64,000 nucleotides of DNA from the NCBI GenBank assembly GCA_011088105.1, contig JAALKI010000007.1, positions 30,746 through 94,745 of the forward strand, written 5' to 3'. A model generated the notes under the pieces. The model was given only the letters and a program-made list of their open reading frames with translations. It was not told the DNA's origin and made no database searches. Shown one piece after another: positions 8,773 through 17,736 of the stretch. The first letter of the stretch is position 1. Each line of letters opens with the position of its first letter. Position numbers and translations under genes: made by a program. The DNA comes from Nitrospirota bacterium (GTDB lineage Bacteria; Nitrospirota; Nitrospiria; Nitrospirales; UBA8639).

Positions 8773-9771
8773 ATGATTCATGTACAGAACATCACGAAAC
8801 GCTTTGGAGATTTGAAAGCCATTGATCGAGTAAGCTTTTCAGTCAACAGCGGGGAGGTCCTGGCATTTCTTGGGCCAAATGGAGCAGGTAAAACCACCAC
8901 CATGCGGATCTTGACGTGCTTTTTACCGCCAACTGAAGGCTCTGTCCACATTGCTGGTTATAGTTGTCATGACCAGTCAATGGAAGTCAAGAAACGAATT
9001 GGGTATTTACCTGAAAGCCCTCCATTATATCATGAACTAACTGTTTGGGAATACCTAACCTTTGTGGGCCAAATGAAAGGGCTGCTGTCTTCCCGCTTGA
9101 GCCAACGACGGGCTCAGGTCATTGAGCAATTAGGGCTGGGCCATGTTCAACAACGCGTCATTGCTCATCTTTCTCGTGGATATCGCCAACGCGTTGGGTT
9201 GGCTCAAGCGCTCATCCATGAACCACCAGTCCTCATTCTAGATGAACCGACAACGGGATTAGATCCCAAGCAAATTATTGAAATTCGTGAGCTTATTCAA
9301 AGCTTGGCTGGTTCTCATACCATTATTCTCAGTACGCATATTCTCTCTGAAGCAACAGCTGTCTGCCAACGAGTGCTCATTCTTCATGAAGGCCGTATTG
9401 TGGCTGAAGATACGCCGTCCCAACTGGCGGTACGATTGCGTCGCTCGGAGAAAGTTCGTTTGACGGTCAAGGACCCACCTCCGAATTGGCCGGAATGCCT
9501 TTTGAGGGTTCCAGGCGTAAATCATGTCCTTCAAGATTCATTGCCTAATTCTTGGTTAATCGAATGTGATATTCATCAGGATATCCGAGAAGAGTTAGCC
9601 CGATTTGTTGTTCAACAAGGGGTGGGGCTGCTGGAAATGAAAAGAGTGGCCATGTCTTTGGAGGATGTGTTTTTACAGCTGACGCAACAGGATAGGCTAC
9701 AACTACTTGAGCGGGATGACCAACCGGTCTCTCGACAATCGATGGAAGGAGTGGTCGCGCCTCAATCATGA
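8773..9771 (+). CDS. ABC transporter ATPase, GldA-type (set 1)
   Basis: A 332-residue nucleotide-binding subunit. The Walker A motif is GPNGAGKTTT, the signature is LSRGYRQR (a variant of LSGGQ common in this subgroup), and Walker B is VLILDEPTTGLDP followed by the STHIL switch. A C-terminal extension of about 110 residues is typical of ATPases paired with ABC-2 permeases. The ATG at 8773 is preferred over a TTG at 8764, although neither has a clear ribosome site. The stop overlaps the start of the permease gene. With the next three genes it forms a Gld-type set. In Bacteroidota the GldAFG proteins are linked to gliding and secretion, but elsewhere the substrate is unknown. Confidence 0.9.
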   Translation: MIHVQNITKRFGDLKAIDRVSFSVNSGEVLAFLGPNGAGKTTTMRILTCFLPPTEGSVHIAGYSCHDQSMEVKKRIGYLPESPPLYHELTVWEYLTFVGQMKGLLSSRLSQRRAQVIEQLGLGHVQQRVIAHLSRGYRQRVGLAQALIHEPPVLILDEPTTGLDPKQIIEIRELIQSLAGSHTIILSTHILSEATAVCQRVLILHEGRIVAEDTPSQLAVRLRRSEKVRLTVKDPPPNWPECLLRVPGVNHVLQDSLPNSWLIECDIHQDIREELARFVVQQGVGLLEMKRVAMSLEDVFLQLTQQDRLQLLERDDQPVSRQSMEGVVAPQS

Positions 9772-10538
9772 CCCCCGTCTCAATTCTCATTGCCAAAGAG
9801 CTTCGTTGTTTTCTCGTTTCCCCAGTCTTCTATGTAGTTGGCGCGGTCTTTCTCTTTGTCGTTGGCCTCTTGGCACATCTGGCGGTGGTCAATGCCGGTC
9901 AGCAGGCTGTGCGTATCATGCAGATCCAAAATAGTGCGGCGCAGCTGAATCTGAATGAATTAGTCTTCCGGCAGATGTTTGCCAGTATGGAAATCATTTT
10001 GATGTTCGTGCTCCCTATGTTGACCATGCGGTTGTTTGCCGAAGAACGAAAACTGCATACATTTGAGTTCTTGCTGACTTCTCCCATTGAGGTCCATGAA
10101 ATCATTTCGGCAAAGTATCTCAGTGTATTCTTGATCTATATAGGGCTTGTGACTCTGACAGGCCTGACGCCACTGGTGCTTTCTCTCTATAGTAGCTTTG
10201 AATGGAGCCCTGTCTTGACAGGCTATTTGGCCTTAATGCTGCAAGGGGGGTTGTTTTTGGCCATTGGTGTCTTAGCCTCAACGATGACTGAAAATCAAAT
10301 TGTCGCCGCCTTTATCAGTTTTGGCATCATTCTTGTGCTGTGGCTGCTTGGTGGCCTTGGTCATCTGTTAGGTGATTCTCTGTTTGGTCATACGTTGACG
10401 TATCTATCCTTCACAGACCATTATGATCGGCTGGTTCGGAGTCTTCTAGACGTCAAGGATCTTGTGTATTATGTATCGGCTTCAGTGTTGATGTTGTTTA
10501 TTGCCCACCGAATTGTTGATTCTCATCGATGGTCGTAA
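9768..10538 (+). CDS. ABC-2 type permease, GldF-like (set 1)
   Basis: A 256-residue integral membrane protein with six predicted helices. It has a large N-terminal loop containing QMFASMEIILMFVLPMLTMRLFAEERK, where the Arg-Leu-Phe-Ala-Glu-Glu-Arg segment is the hallmark of ABC-2 permeases of the GldF/NosY type. Its ATG overlaps the ATPase stop by four bases and its end overlaps the GldG-like gene, so translation is probably coupled. It would form the membrane channel with the preceding ATPase. Confidence 0.88.
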   Translation: MTPVSILIAKELRCFLVSPVFYVVGAVFLFVVGLLAHLAVVNAGQQAVRIMQIQNSAAQLNLNELVFRQMFASMEIILMFVLPMLTMRLFAEERKLHTFEFLLTSPIEVHEIISAKYLSVFLIYIGLVTLTGLTPLVLSLYSSFEWSPVLTGYLALMLQGGLFLAIGVLASTMTENQIVAAFISFGIILVLWLLGGLGHLLGDSLFGHTLTYLSFTDHYDRLVRSLLDVKDLVYYVSASVLMLFIAHRIVDSHRWS

Positions 10539-11875
10539 ATCGTTTGCGTGTCAATAGTCTGTTAGGTGTTCTGTTGCTGATTGGCATCCTCTGCATGATC
10601 AACATTCTGGCCATCCGCCATGGTGGACGGTGGGATCTCTCGGAAGCCCAACGCTTTTCTCTGGCCCCTCAAACTCTTCGGGTCATTGGTGAACTTCAGC
10701 AAAAAGTCATGATCACTGTCTTTACTCATGATCGGAGCCCAGGGTTTCGATCTTATCGAGATCTTCTCGAAACCTATGCACATGGGAATTCCTTGATTCA
10801 TACAGCGTTTGTGGATCCTGAACAGCGTCCAGGCCTAGCGAAAAAATTCAACATTTCCCGTTTAGATACGGCAGTTTTTGAAAGTGGGACCCAAGTCATT
10901 CATGTCACCAAACCGACGGAAGTTGAGCTGACTAATGCACTAATTCGTGTCACTCAAGAGACAAAAAAAGTCATTGGATTTTTGGAAGGGCATGGTGAAC
11001 GTGAGGTAGAGGATCGAGAGCGAAATGGCTATTCTCGTGTCAAAGAGCTTCTGCTTGAACAAGGCTATGAGGTCGAACGTCTTTCATTGCAAGAGGCATC
11101 TGACATCCCAGACCATCTGGCCGTGCTGGTGATTGCTGGCCCACGCTATGCATTCTCCTCGAAAGAACATGAGCGCGTGACCCAGTTTCTCCAGACAAAT
11201 GGACGAGCACTTATCCTGATCGATCCTGAAACTACCAGTGGCCTTGAGTCACTCTTAGCCCCATGGGGGCTCATGCTTGATGCAGGAATCGTTGTAGATG
11301 AACAGGATCGATTGGCACAAGGTAGCCCGACGGCGTTACTCGTTCGGACATTTACTGATCATGACATTACTCATAATTTTGATGTGCCAGTCATGCTTCC
11401 CGTATCACGACATCTAACGTTTCATAAAAACAATGAACGGAATTGGGATTTTATGTCTTTGGCGCAGACATCGATCAAAAGTTGGGTGGAGACAGATTTT
11501 AGCGATAAGGCGCCTGTTTTGAATGTTGATCAGGATACCGCGGGTCCCCTCATTCTGGCTGCAGTCTTGGAGCCGCAGGCTTCAAAGGTGACGCCGAAAA
11601 TAGCTGGTCCAGCTATGGTTGTGATTGGCAATTCATCATTTGCCAGTAATACCTATATTAAATTTCCAGGGAACACGGACTTTTTATTCAATGCCATCGC
11701 CTGGTTAGCGCGTGAACAAAAACTTGTTTCCCTGACAGCGAAAGATCCAGCACTCCGGCCTTTCCTCCCAAACCCTACACAGGAACACACATTGCTGGCT
11801 ATTCAAGTTTTTTCGGTGCCTGTCTTGTTACTACTTTTAGGCCTGACAATTTGGCGACGCAGGCGGCATCGTTAA
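10529..11875 (+). CDS. GldG-like ABC auxiliary protein (set 1)
   Basis: A 448-residue protein with one N-terminal helix, a large extracytoplasmic domain and one C-terminal helix ending in WRRRRHR. Motifs of the GldG family / ABC-type uncharacterised transport domain are present: LSEAQRFSLAPQT, DPEQRPGLAKKFNI, IGFLEGHGER and ALILIDPETTSGLESLL. Its start overlaps the permease gene and its stop shares a base with the next ATG. The family is thought to work as an extracytoplasmic subunit of the ABC-2 transporter. It is shorter than the set 2 copy (642 residues), which has an added coiled-coil. Confidence 0.85.
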   Translation: MVVNRLRVNSLLGVLLLIGILCMINILAIRHGGRWDLSEAQRFSLAPQTLRVIGELQQKVMITVFTHDRSPGFRSYRDLLETYAHGNSLIHTAFVDPEQRPGLAKKFNISRLDTAVFESGTQVIHVTKPTEVELTNALIRVTQETKKVIGFLEGHGEREVEDRERNGYSRVKELLLEQGYEVERLSLQEASDIPDHLAVLVIAGPRYAFSSKEHERVTQFLQTNGRALILIDPETTSGLESLLAPWGLMLDAGIVVDEQDRLAQGSPTALLVRTFTDHDITHNFDVPVMLPVSRHLTFHKNNERNWDFMSLAQTSIKSWVETDFSDKAPVLNVDQDTAGPLILAAVLEPQASKVTPKIAGPAMVVIGNSSFASNTYIKFPGNTDFLFNAIAWLAREQKLVSLTAKDPALRPFLPNPTQEHTLLAIQVFSVPVLLLLLGLTIWRRRRHR

Positions 11876-13242
11876 TGGTTGCTATGAGTGCCTATCGCAC
11901 AACCATGCTCTTGGCCTTCGTCTGTGGAGGATTAGCCTTGTACCTCTACGGAATTGATAGGCCCAAAATCGAACAGTCCGTAATGCAGGAAATAGCGGAA
12001 CAACGGATCTTGCCTTTTGACTATCGAGACGTGACGACATTTACCGTCAAAAACCGAGCAACCTCCGTGACCTTGGAGAAGGGAGAGGATGAACGATGGG
12101 TGATTCGGAACCCCCTCGTTGCCCGGGCTGATTCACGTGAAGTGGGCAATGTTCTACGGGCGTTAGAATTGGGACGTGTGACGCGCAAAATAGACGATCC
12201 TGACCAGGGCCTGGAAGAATATGGGTTAATGTCTCCACATATGACCATTGCGCTGACAGCCGGAAACAGGACGGAAACGCTTTCTTTAGGTGATATTGCT
12301 CCTGTGTCTTCCACATTATACGTCAAACGGCATTCTGACGAGCAGGTTCTCCTGACAACACTTGGCGTGAAAGATTTCCGAAAAAAATCGTTATTTACAT
12401 TTAGAAAGAAAGAAATTCTTTCTTTTAATCGAGTTAGCATTGACCATATGACTCTTCAATTCGGACAACAAGAATTTGTCCTTTCACGAATCACCGCGAC
12501 GCATGGGTTGACGGGCGATTGGCAATTCCAGTCGCCTGCGAAAAAGCCTGCGGATAAAACGACAATTGGTCTTTTACTGATGACCCTTGAAGATCTGACA
12601 GCCGAAGAATTCATTGATCCAGGCCCGGAGCGCAATCGTTTGGAAAAAGAGCTTGGGCTTCCCTCGTTTGCCGTTACTCTGGGAGCTGGTAAGAGAAGCT
12701 ATCATATGCAAGTGTTTCACAGGGAGAAAACCGGAAAGGTCTATGCCATCCGATCACCGCAAGGTCCTATTTATGGGATCAATCCAGCTGTGCTTCGAGT
12801 ATTGCCACAGAACCCGTTTGACATACAAGACCGGCGTCTTCTCGGAATGAAACCCGAAGATATTGTACTCCTTTCCGTCAAGAGCCCGAATACCCAGTAC
12901 ACGCTGGTTCAGCAACATGAAGAATGGATTATGGATAGCCATCCAACGTCTCGGCTGGATCAAAAAGCTATCAGGCTGTTTGCCAGTCGAGTGGCTGATC
13001 TGCGAGCGGAACAGCGGGTACTGGAAAAAGACCAAAACGACGATGCTGCGTTAGGACTTTCTCCTCCGGTCATTGAAATTATGGCTACGGATCGCTATGG
13101 ACGCGAACAGGGACAGTTGTTCATCGGCAATCGTGAAAAAGGGTTGATCTACGTGAAAGGGACAGGACTGGCAGGAACCTATCAGGCTCGCTCACTTTTA
13201 TTGACGCAAATCCCTAATCAAGAAACACTCCTTATAGAATAG
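11875..13242 (+). CDS. DUF4340 domain protein (set 1)
   Basis: A 455-residue protein beginning with a single membrane helix (TTMLLAFVCGGLALYLYGI), followed by a repeated beta-rich extracytoplasmic region. The TLEKGEDERWVIRNPLVARADSREV segment and later SLGDIAPVSSTLYVK correspond to the DUF4340 pattern, which appears twice in the protein. I chose the ATG at 11875, which overlaps the GldG-like stop as TAATG; a frame extension to 11851 has no support. DUF4340 genes commonly follow GldG-like genes, as here and again in set 2. The function is unknown; it is presumed to be a periplasmic partner of the ABC system. Confidence 0.8.
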   Translation: MVAMSAYRTTMLLAFVCGGLALYLYGIDRPKIEQSVMQEIAEQRILPFDYRDVTTFTVKNRATSVTLEKGEDERWVIRNPLVARADSREVGNVLRALELGRVTRKIDDPDQGLEEYGLMSPHMTIALTAGNRTETLSLGDIAPVSSTLYVKRHSDEQVLLTTLGVKDFRKKSLFTFRKKEILSFNRVSIDHMTLQFGQQEFVLSRITATHGLTGDWQFQSPAKKPADKTTIGLLLMTLEDLTAEEFIDPGPERNRLEKELGLPSFAVTLGAGKRSYHMQVFHREKTGKVYAIRSPQGPIYGINPAVLRVLPQNPFDIQDRRLLGMKPEDIVLLSVKSPNTQYTLVQQHEEWIMDSHPTSRLDQKAIRLFASRVADLRAEQRVLEKDQNDDAALGLSPPVIEIMATDRYGREQGQLFIGNREKGLIYVKGTGLAGTYQARSLLLTQIPNQETLLIE

Positions 13243-13261
13243 AGACGAGGAGGTATCGTTG

Positions 13262-13300
13262 ATGACGTTCAGCTGTCTGTGCAGGTGTGTGTCAGATTGA
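13262..13300 (+). other. 12-codon Cys-rich mini-ORF before transketolase
   Basis: A GAGGAGG ribosome site precedes an ATG by 8 bases. The frame encodes MTFSCLCRCVSD and stops 60 bases before the transketolase start. It could be a leader peptide or a chance ORF. The ribosome site is stronger than that of transketolase itself. Confidence 0.3.
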
Positions 13301-13360
13301 CTGGTACACAGGGGTTTGTTACCGTATCCTTCCCTTATCATTTTGCAAAAGGATTGTCAC

Positions 13361-15244
13361 ATGATTCCGGATCACGCTTCTGCTTTCAGCTTGCACGATT
13401 GTTCAGTTTCCCCAGATATTCTCGCTCATAAAGCCACACAACTTCGTATTCACAGTATTCAAGCAACAACGGAGGCTGGGAGTGGGCATCCGACAAGTTG
13501 CTGTTCCGCTGCGGACATTGTGGCTGTCTTATTTTTCGGGGTCATGAGATACAACCCCAAACATCCTAAGCAGCCTGGCAGTGACCGGTTCGTACTCTCC
13601 AAAGGGCATGCTGCGCCATTGTTGTATGCGGCATGGGCTGAAGCGGGGTTATTTCCCACATCGGACCTTCAGCAATTGCGTCGGCTGTCTTCTGACTTAG
13701 AAGGCCATCCAACGCCTCGGCTTGAATTTGTCGATGTGGCCACCGGATCTTTAGGACAAGGGCTTTCCGCAGGAGTTGGCATTGCCCTGAATGCCAAACG
13801 GCTTGAAAAAAATCCTTATCGAACCTATGTACTTTTGGGCGATGGCGAGTCCGTTGAGGGTTCAGTGTGGGAAGCGGCAGAGTTGGGTCGATATTATCAA
13901 TTAGATAATCTTTGTGCCATTGTGGATGTAAATCGGTTCGGGCAATCGGATCCCACGCTCCTTGCACATGATCTTGAAGCATATCGTGCTCGATGGGAAG
14001 GGTTTGGCTGGCATGCTCTTGTCGTTGATGGTCACGACCATGATGCGTTACTACATGCATTTCAAGAAGCTGCCGCACATCGTGGGGTGCCGACGGTCTT
14101 GCTCGCAAAGACCTTGAAGGGCAAAGGGATTCCTCATGCTGAAGATCAAGCAAATTGGCATGGAAAGCCAATTCCGGCAGAGCAGGCCCAACAGGTTGTG
14201 GATATGCTGGAGAAGACATTACCAATTCCTACACCCGTGATATCCATTTCACAACCTCAAATAGTCATGGAGGCGACACCCTCTGTCCGACCATGTTCAG
14301 CACCCACCTATACAATGGGTGAATCTGTAGCCACGCGTGAAGCATTTGGTGTGGCTCTTGCTGAATTAGGGGCTGCTAATCCTTTCGTGATGGGATTAGA
14401 TGCCGACGTGAAAAACTCGACGTTCACTGAAAAGTTTGCCAAACAGTTTCCTGATCGGTTTGTTCAAAATTTTATTGCTGAACAAAACATGGTAGGGGTT
14501 GCTTCAGGGTTAGCCGCGTGCGGGAAAATCCCTTTTGCGGCGACATTTGCCTGTTTTCTCACGCGAGCCTATGATTTTATTCGAATGGCGGCCATTAGTC
14601 AGTCGAATGTCAAACTGATGGGATCACATGCGGGCGTGAGTATTGGCGAAGATGGCCCGTCGCAAATGGGGTTAGAGGATATTGCCATGATGTCAGCCTT
14701 TCCTGGCGTCACCGTACTGTATCCCTCGGATGCTGTGTCGGCCTATCGATTGGTTGAGGCGGCGGCCAACCAGCCAGGTCTCGTCTATATCAGAACGAGT
14801 CGGCCTAAAACACCTGTCTTGTATGGAAATGAAGAGTCATTTCCTCTCGGAGGCTCAAAAGTTTTACGGCAAAGCCCTCACGATCGTCTTACTATTGTGG
14901 CTGCTGGTGTGACGTTAATTGAGGCGTTGAATGCCTACGAACAGTTACAGACATTAGGCATTGCTGTCAGAGTCATTGATCTGTATAGCATCGTGCCAAT
15001 CGATCAACAAACTCTGGTGGATGCTGCACAAGCGACGGATCATCGATTCCTTACGGTGGAAGACCATTATGCCCATGGTGGGTTAGGCGATGCGGTACTC
15101 AATGCCCTTTCCGATGAACCGGTGCGTCTTCAGAAACTGGCTGTTCGAGAGATTCCTCACAGCGGCAAGTCCGCAGAATTGTTGGATCGGTATGGCATCA
15201 ATGCACGAGCTATTGTTGAAGCTGTGAAGCATATGATCCGGTAA
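13361..15244 (+). CDS. tkt: Transketolase
   Basis: A 627-residue thiamine-diphosphate enzyme. It transfers two-carbon units between ketose and aldose phosphates in the pentose phosphate pathway and, in carbon-fixing or biosynthetic metabolism, in sugar rearrangement. The N-terminal half shows EAGSGHPTSCCSAADI, LSKGHAAPLLYA and the ThDP-binding GDGESVEGSVWEAAELG motif. The second half has NFIAEQNMVGVASGLAACG and SIGEDGPSQMGLEDI. The C-terminal domain is complete. Its length is typical of the single-chain, shorter eukaryote/archaea-like transketolases (about 620 residues) rather than the 660-residue E. coli type. The ATG at 13361 has AAAGGA upstream. The Crp/Fnr gene begins four bases after its stop, so they are cotranscribed. 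Confidence 0.93.
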   Translation: MIPDHASAFSLHDCSVSPDILAHKATQLRIHSIQATTEAGSGHPTSCCSAADIVAVLFFGVMRYNPKHPKQPGSDRFVLSKGHAAPLLYAAWAEAGLFPTSDLQQLRRLSSDLEGHPTPRLEFVDVATGSLGQGLSAGVGIALNAKRLEKNPYRTYVLLGDGESVEGSVWEAAELGRYYQLDNLCAIVDVNRFGQSDPTLLAHDLEAYRARWEGFGWHALVVDGHDHDALLHAFQEAAAHRGVPTVLLAKTLKGKGIPHAEDQANWHGKPIPAEQAQQVVDMLEKTLPIPTPVISISQPQIVMEATPSVRPCSAPTYTMGESVATREAFGVALAELGAANPFVMGLDADVKNSTFTEKFAKQFPDRFVQNFIAEQNMVGVASGLAACGKIPFAATFACFLTRAYDFIRMAAISQSNVKLMGSHAGVSIGEDGPSQMGLEDIAMMSAFPGVTVLYPSDAVSAYRLVEAAANQPGLVYIRTSRPKTPVLYGNEESFPLGGSKVLRQSPHDRLTIVAAGVTLIEALNAYEQLQTLGIAVRVIDLYSIVPIDQQTLVDAAQATDHRFLTVEDHYAHGGLGDAVLNALSDEPVRLQKLAVREIPHSGKSAELLDRYGINARAIVEAVKHMIR

Positions 15245-15248
15245 ACGT

Positions 15249-15986
15249 ATGGCAAATTCCGATCCACTGAAATCCATTCCATTATTTCATCATTTCACCA
15301 AATCCGATCGTGAAGAACTTGCTCGGCATACCACTGAAATGCCTTATAAAAAAGGTGAATTCGTCTTTCGGGAAGGCGATCCGGCTTCGTGGTTTCATAT
15401 CGTCAAAGAAGGAACTGTCAAATGTGTGAAGTCTTCACCTGATGGTCGAGAAGTGACCTTAAAAGTGCTGCTCCCTGGTGAGCTCTTTTGCTGCGATGCT
15501 GCGGTGATGGACAATTCAGTTCACCCGGGATGTGCTCAGGTGATCGATCAGGCAAAAATCCTACGAGTGAGCAAAAAGCCATATATGGCTATGTTAAAAC
15601 GCAACCCAGAAGCGGCAATTGAAGTGATCACATACCTTGGGCGTCGCCTGAGGGAGGCGCAAGAAAGTGCAAAATCATTTGCCCTGGACCGTGCGGAACA
15701 ACGTTTGGCCTCGCTGTTTGTTGATCTAGCAGAACGGGCGAGTGTTCAAGATACGGATGGGTTACGATTGACAGTTCCCCTGACTCGACAGGACCTTGCC
15801 GATATGGCTGGGTTGACAGTTGAGACCACGATTCGCATTATGAGCCGCTTTAAGCAAGCGCAAATGATTTGGGGCACCGCAAAACGCCTAGTTGTGCGAG
15901 ATCTATCAAAATTGAAAGCCTTAGCAACGTTGTCTGACCCTCCAGACTACCTTCATTCCTCTTCACCACAGCTCTCAGAATCCTGA
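15249..15986 (+). CDS. Crp/Fnr-family transcriptional regulator
   Basis: A 245-residue regulator. The cyclic-nucleotide-binding-like beta roll spans roughly residues 10-125 (YKKGEFVFREGDPASWFHIVKEGTVKC). The dimer helix comes next, and the C-terminal winged helix reads LTRQDLADMAGLTVETTIRIMSRFK. The FNR-type N-terminal four-Cys cluster is absent; only a CC pair in the beta roll (near residue 80) is seen, so iron-sulfur sensing like FNR is unlikely. The gene is coupled to transketolase and ends about 105 bases before nirK. Regulation of nirK by nitric oxide, redox or nitrite is likely by context but not shown by sequence. Confidence 0.9.
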   Translation: MANSDPLKSIPLFHHFTKSDREELARHTTEMPYKKGEFVFREGDPASWFHIVKEGTVKCVKSSPDGREVTLKVLLPGELFCCDAAVMDNSVHPGCAQVIDQAKILRVSKKPYMAMLKRNPEAAIEVITYLGRRLREAQESAKSFALDRAEQRLASLFVDLAERASVQDTDGLRLTVPLTRQDLADMAGLTVETTIRIMSRFKQAQMIWGTAKRLVVRDLSKLKALATLSDPPDYLHSSSPQLSES

Positions 15987-16092
15987 GATAGATCATACTT
16001 TTTCCGTCTTGGTTCTTTTATACTGTCTGCTACTAATCAACGGCGTTCGTCTAAAAAACATCATGGCGATGGTTTAGAAGGAGGTTGCACAT

Positions 16093-17097
16093 ATGTTCAG
16101 AAAAGCTACATCTCTCGTCACGCTTACGGTGGCTTTAGGGCTCTTCACGAGTCCACTCTATGCTTCACAACAAACAGTGATGGCTCAATTAACACATGCT
16201 CCACAAGTTCCACCTCCTATCACACGATCAATACCAGCTCGAGTGATGGTCAACTTGGAAGCAAAGGAATATGTCGGTGATTTTGCTGATGGCAAACAGT
16301 ATAAATTCTGGAGTTTTAATGGCACCGTGCCTGGACCCATGATTCGCGTGCGTGTTGGGGACACGGTTGAACTGCATCTTAAAAACCATGCAAATAACCG
16401 GTTTCCGCATAATATTGATCTGCATGCCGTGAATGGTCCTGGCGGTGGTGCGGGTGTATCATTAGTTGCGCCTGGTCAGGAAGCGGCGTTTGCGTTCAAA
16501 GCGCTCAATCCTGGTTTGTATATCTATCACTGTGCCTCCCCAGTTCCCAATATTCCAGCGCATATCGCGAATGGGATGTATGGAATGATTTTAGTCGAAC
16601 CAGAATCAGGCTTACCAAAGGTGGATAGAGAATTTTATATCTTGCAAAGTGAATTTTTTACAAAGCCAGCGGATGAGCCAAATGTATTGGAATTGTCCAT
16701 GGAAAAAGGATTGGCCGAACATCCAGACTATGTGGTGTTAAATGGCAAACCTGGCATATTGACGGGAGACGGGGCCTTACAAGCCAAAGCAGGTGAGACC
16801 GTTCGAATGTATTATGGCAACATCGGGCCGAATAGCATTGCATCCTTTCATATCATTGGCGAAATTTTTGATACGGTCTATATGGAAGGGGCCATTGGGG
16901 GGCAGCTCAACCACAATGTCCAAACAACACTCGTTCCTTCAGCTGGGTCGACGATTGTTGAGTTTAAAGTCGATGGGCCAGCGGATCTCTTGTTAGTTGA
17001 CCATAGCATTTTTCGCGTGGCTAAAGGTGCGGTTGGTATTTTGTCTGTCACAGGTGATGAACACCCGACTATTTTTAAGAATCTTCGAACACCATAA
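16093..17097 (+). CDS. nirK: Copper-containing nitrite reductase NirK
   Basis: A 334-residue periplasmic enzyme with an N-terminal signal peptide, reducing nitrite to nitric oxide. All copper ligands are present. Type 1 copper: His106, Cys147, His157 and Met162. Type 2 copper: His111, His146 and His304. The catalytic Asp109 and His253 are also kept (FPHNIDLH, IYHCASP, SFHIIGE). The two-cupredoxin-domain length without a C-terminal cytochrome or cupredoxin fusion is the classical short form. A strong AAGGAGG site lies 7-8 bases before the ATG. A Crp/Fnr gene sits immediately upstream and a hairpin terminator follows. In nitrite oxidisers NirK is common although its physiological role is debated; here it appears intact and probably functional. 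Confidence 0.96.
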   Translation: MFRKATSLVTLTVALGLFTSPLYASQQTVMAQLTHAPQVPPPITRSIPARVMVNLEAKEYVGDFADGKQYKFWSFNGTVPGPMIRVRVGDTVELHLKNHANNRFPHNIDLHAVNGPGGGAGVSLVAPGQEAAFAFKALNPGLYIYHCASPVPNIPAHIANGMYGMILVEPESGLPKVDREFYILQSEFFTKPADEPNVLELSMEKGLAEHPDYVVLNGKPGILTGDGALQAKAGETVRMYYGNIGPNSIASFHIIGEIFDTVYMEGAIGGQLNHNVQTTLVPSAGSTIVEFKVDGPADLLLVDHSIFRVAKGAVGILSVTGDEHPTIFKNLRTP

Positions 17098-17113
17098 GCT
17101 GCAAAAATCTTCG

Positions 17114-17139
17114 AAGGGGCAGTGGTGGCACTGCCCCTT
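17114..17139 (+). terminator. Hairpin terminator after nirK
   Basis: Perfect 11-base arms AAGGGGCAGTG / CACTGCCCCTT enclose a 4-base loop, 16 bases after the nirK stop, followed by a short T-rich run (CATTGTTTG). It probably ends the nirK transcript. Confidence 0.75.
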
Positions 17140-17246
17140 CATTGTTTGAAGGTATCTCTTTCCCAAGTCACGCAAAGATTTCAATCTTCTCCTCTACCTT
17201 CTTGTCTGTCCTGTCTTCTAAAGACTGCGTATCTGTCACCTGATGT

Positions 17247-17567
17247 TCAGGATGGGTTGGGTGCCATAAAGACCAGCACTCGTAAACGGCTTGTACTATG
17301 GTTCAGCACGCCATGTTCTTCTCCGGCTGGCGCAAGGGTGCCTTGCCCTGGCCCTAAGACTTTTTGCTGATTGCCAATGTGAAATGTGCCTTGGCCATCC
17401 AAAACCAGGTACACTTTATCTTGATCGGCATGGACATGGCCTTTTTGTTCTTGGCCAGGCTCAAAACAATACACGTCACAAAAAAACCGTGGTGTTTGGA
17501 ATAGATTGTGTTTTTTGAGTTTTTCAGGTGAAAAATCCTGAAAGTCTGTCAGATTGACCACATTCAT
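17247..17567 (-). CDS. Cupin-domain protein
   Basis: A 106-residue single-domain cupin. It contains the first cupin motif (GHVHADQDKVYLVLDG) with two His and a Glu/Asp-like position, and the second motif with PAGEEHGVLN. These residues usually bind Mn, Fe or Zn. The start at 17567 has GAGGAGG seven bases upstream; an upstream extension to 17603 lacks this. Substrate is unknown. It lies convergent to nirK. Confidence 0.82.
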   Translation of the reverse strand: MNVVNLTDFQDFSPEKLKKHNLFQTPRFFCDVYCFEPGQEQKGHVHADQDKVYLVLDGQGTFHIGNQQKVLGPGQGTLAPAGEEHGVLNHSTSRLRVLVFMAPNPS

Positions 17568-17736
17568 TATGCTTCCTCCTCTTTGAACATTATCTAGATT
17601 CAACTCTCGGTTCGGGTTATCTGTCTCGTATGGACCATTTTAACGGTTTTCCCCAATAGAGTGAACGGTTCTATCTCAATCAATGGTGAAAAGATTGAGG
17701 TATGTGTGCCAAGGGTTATCTAGATCTTGGATGATG

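Noticed and set aside
12021..12440. A 139-residue minus-strand frame inside the DUF4340 gene
   Set aside because: Antisense to a well-supported gene, with no motif or start signal.
13566..14225. A 219-residue minus-strand frame inside transketolase
   Set aside because: It is fully antisense to a clear enzyme gene, has low-complexity His/Gln-rich composition and no ribosome site.
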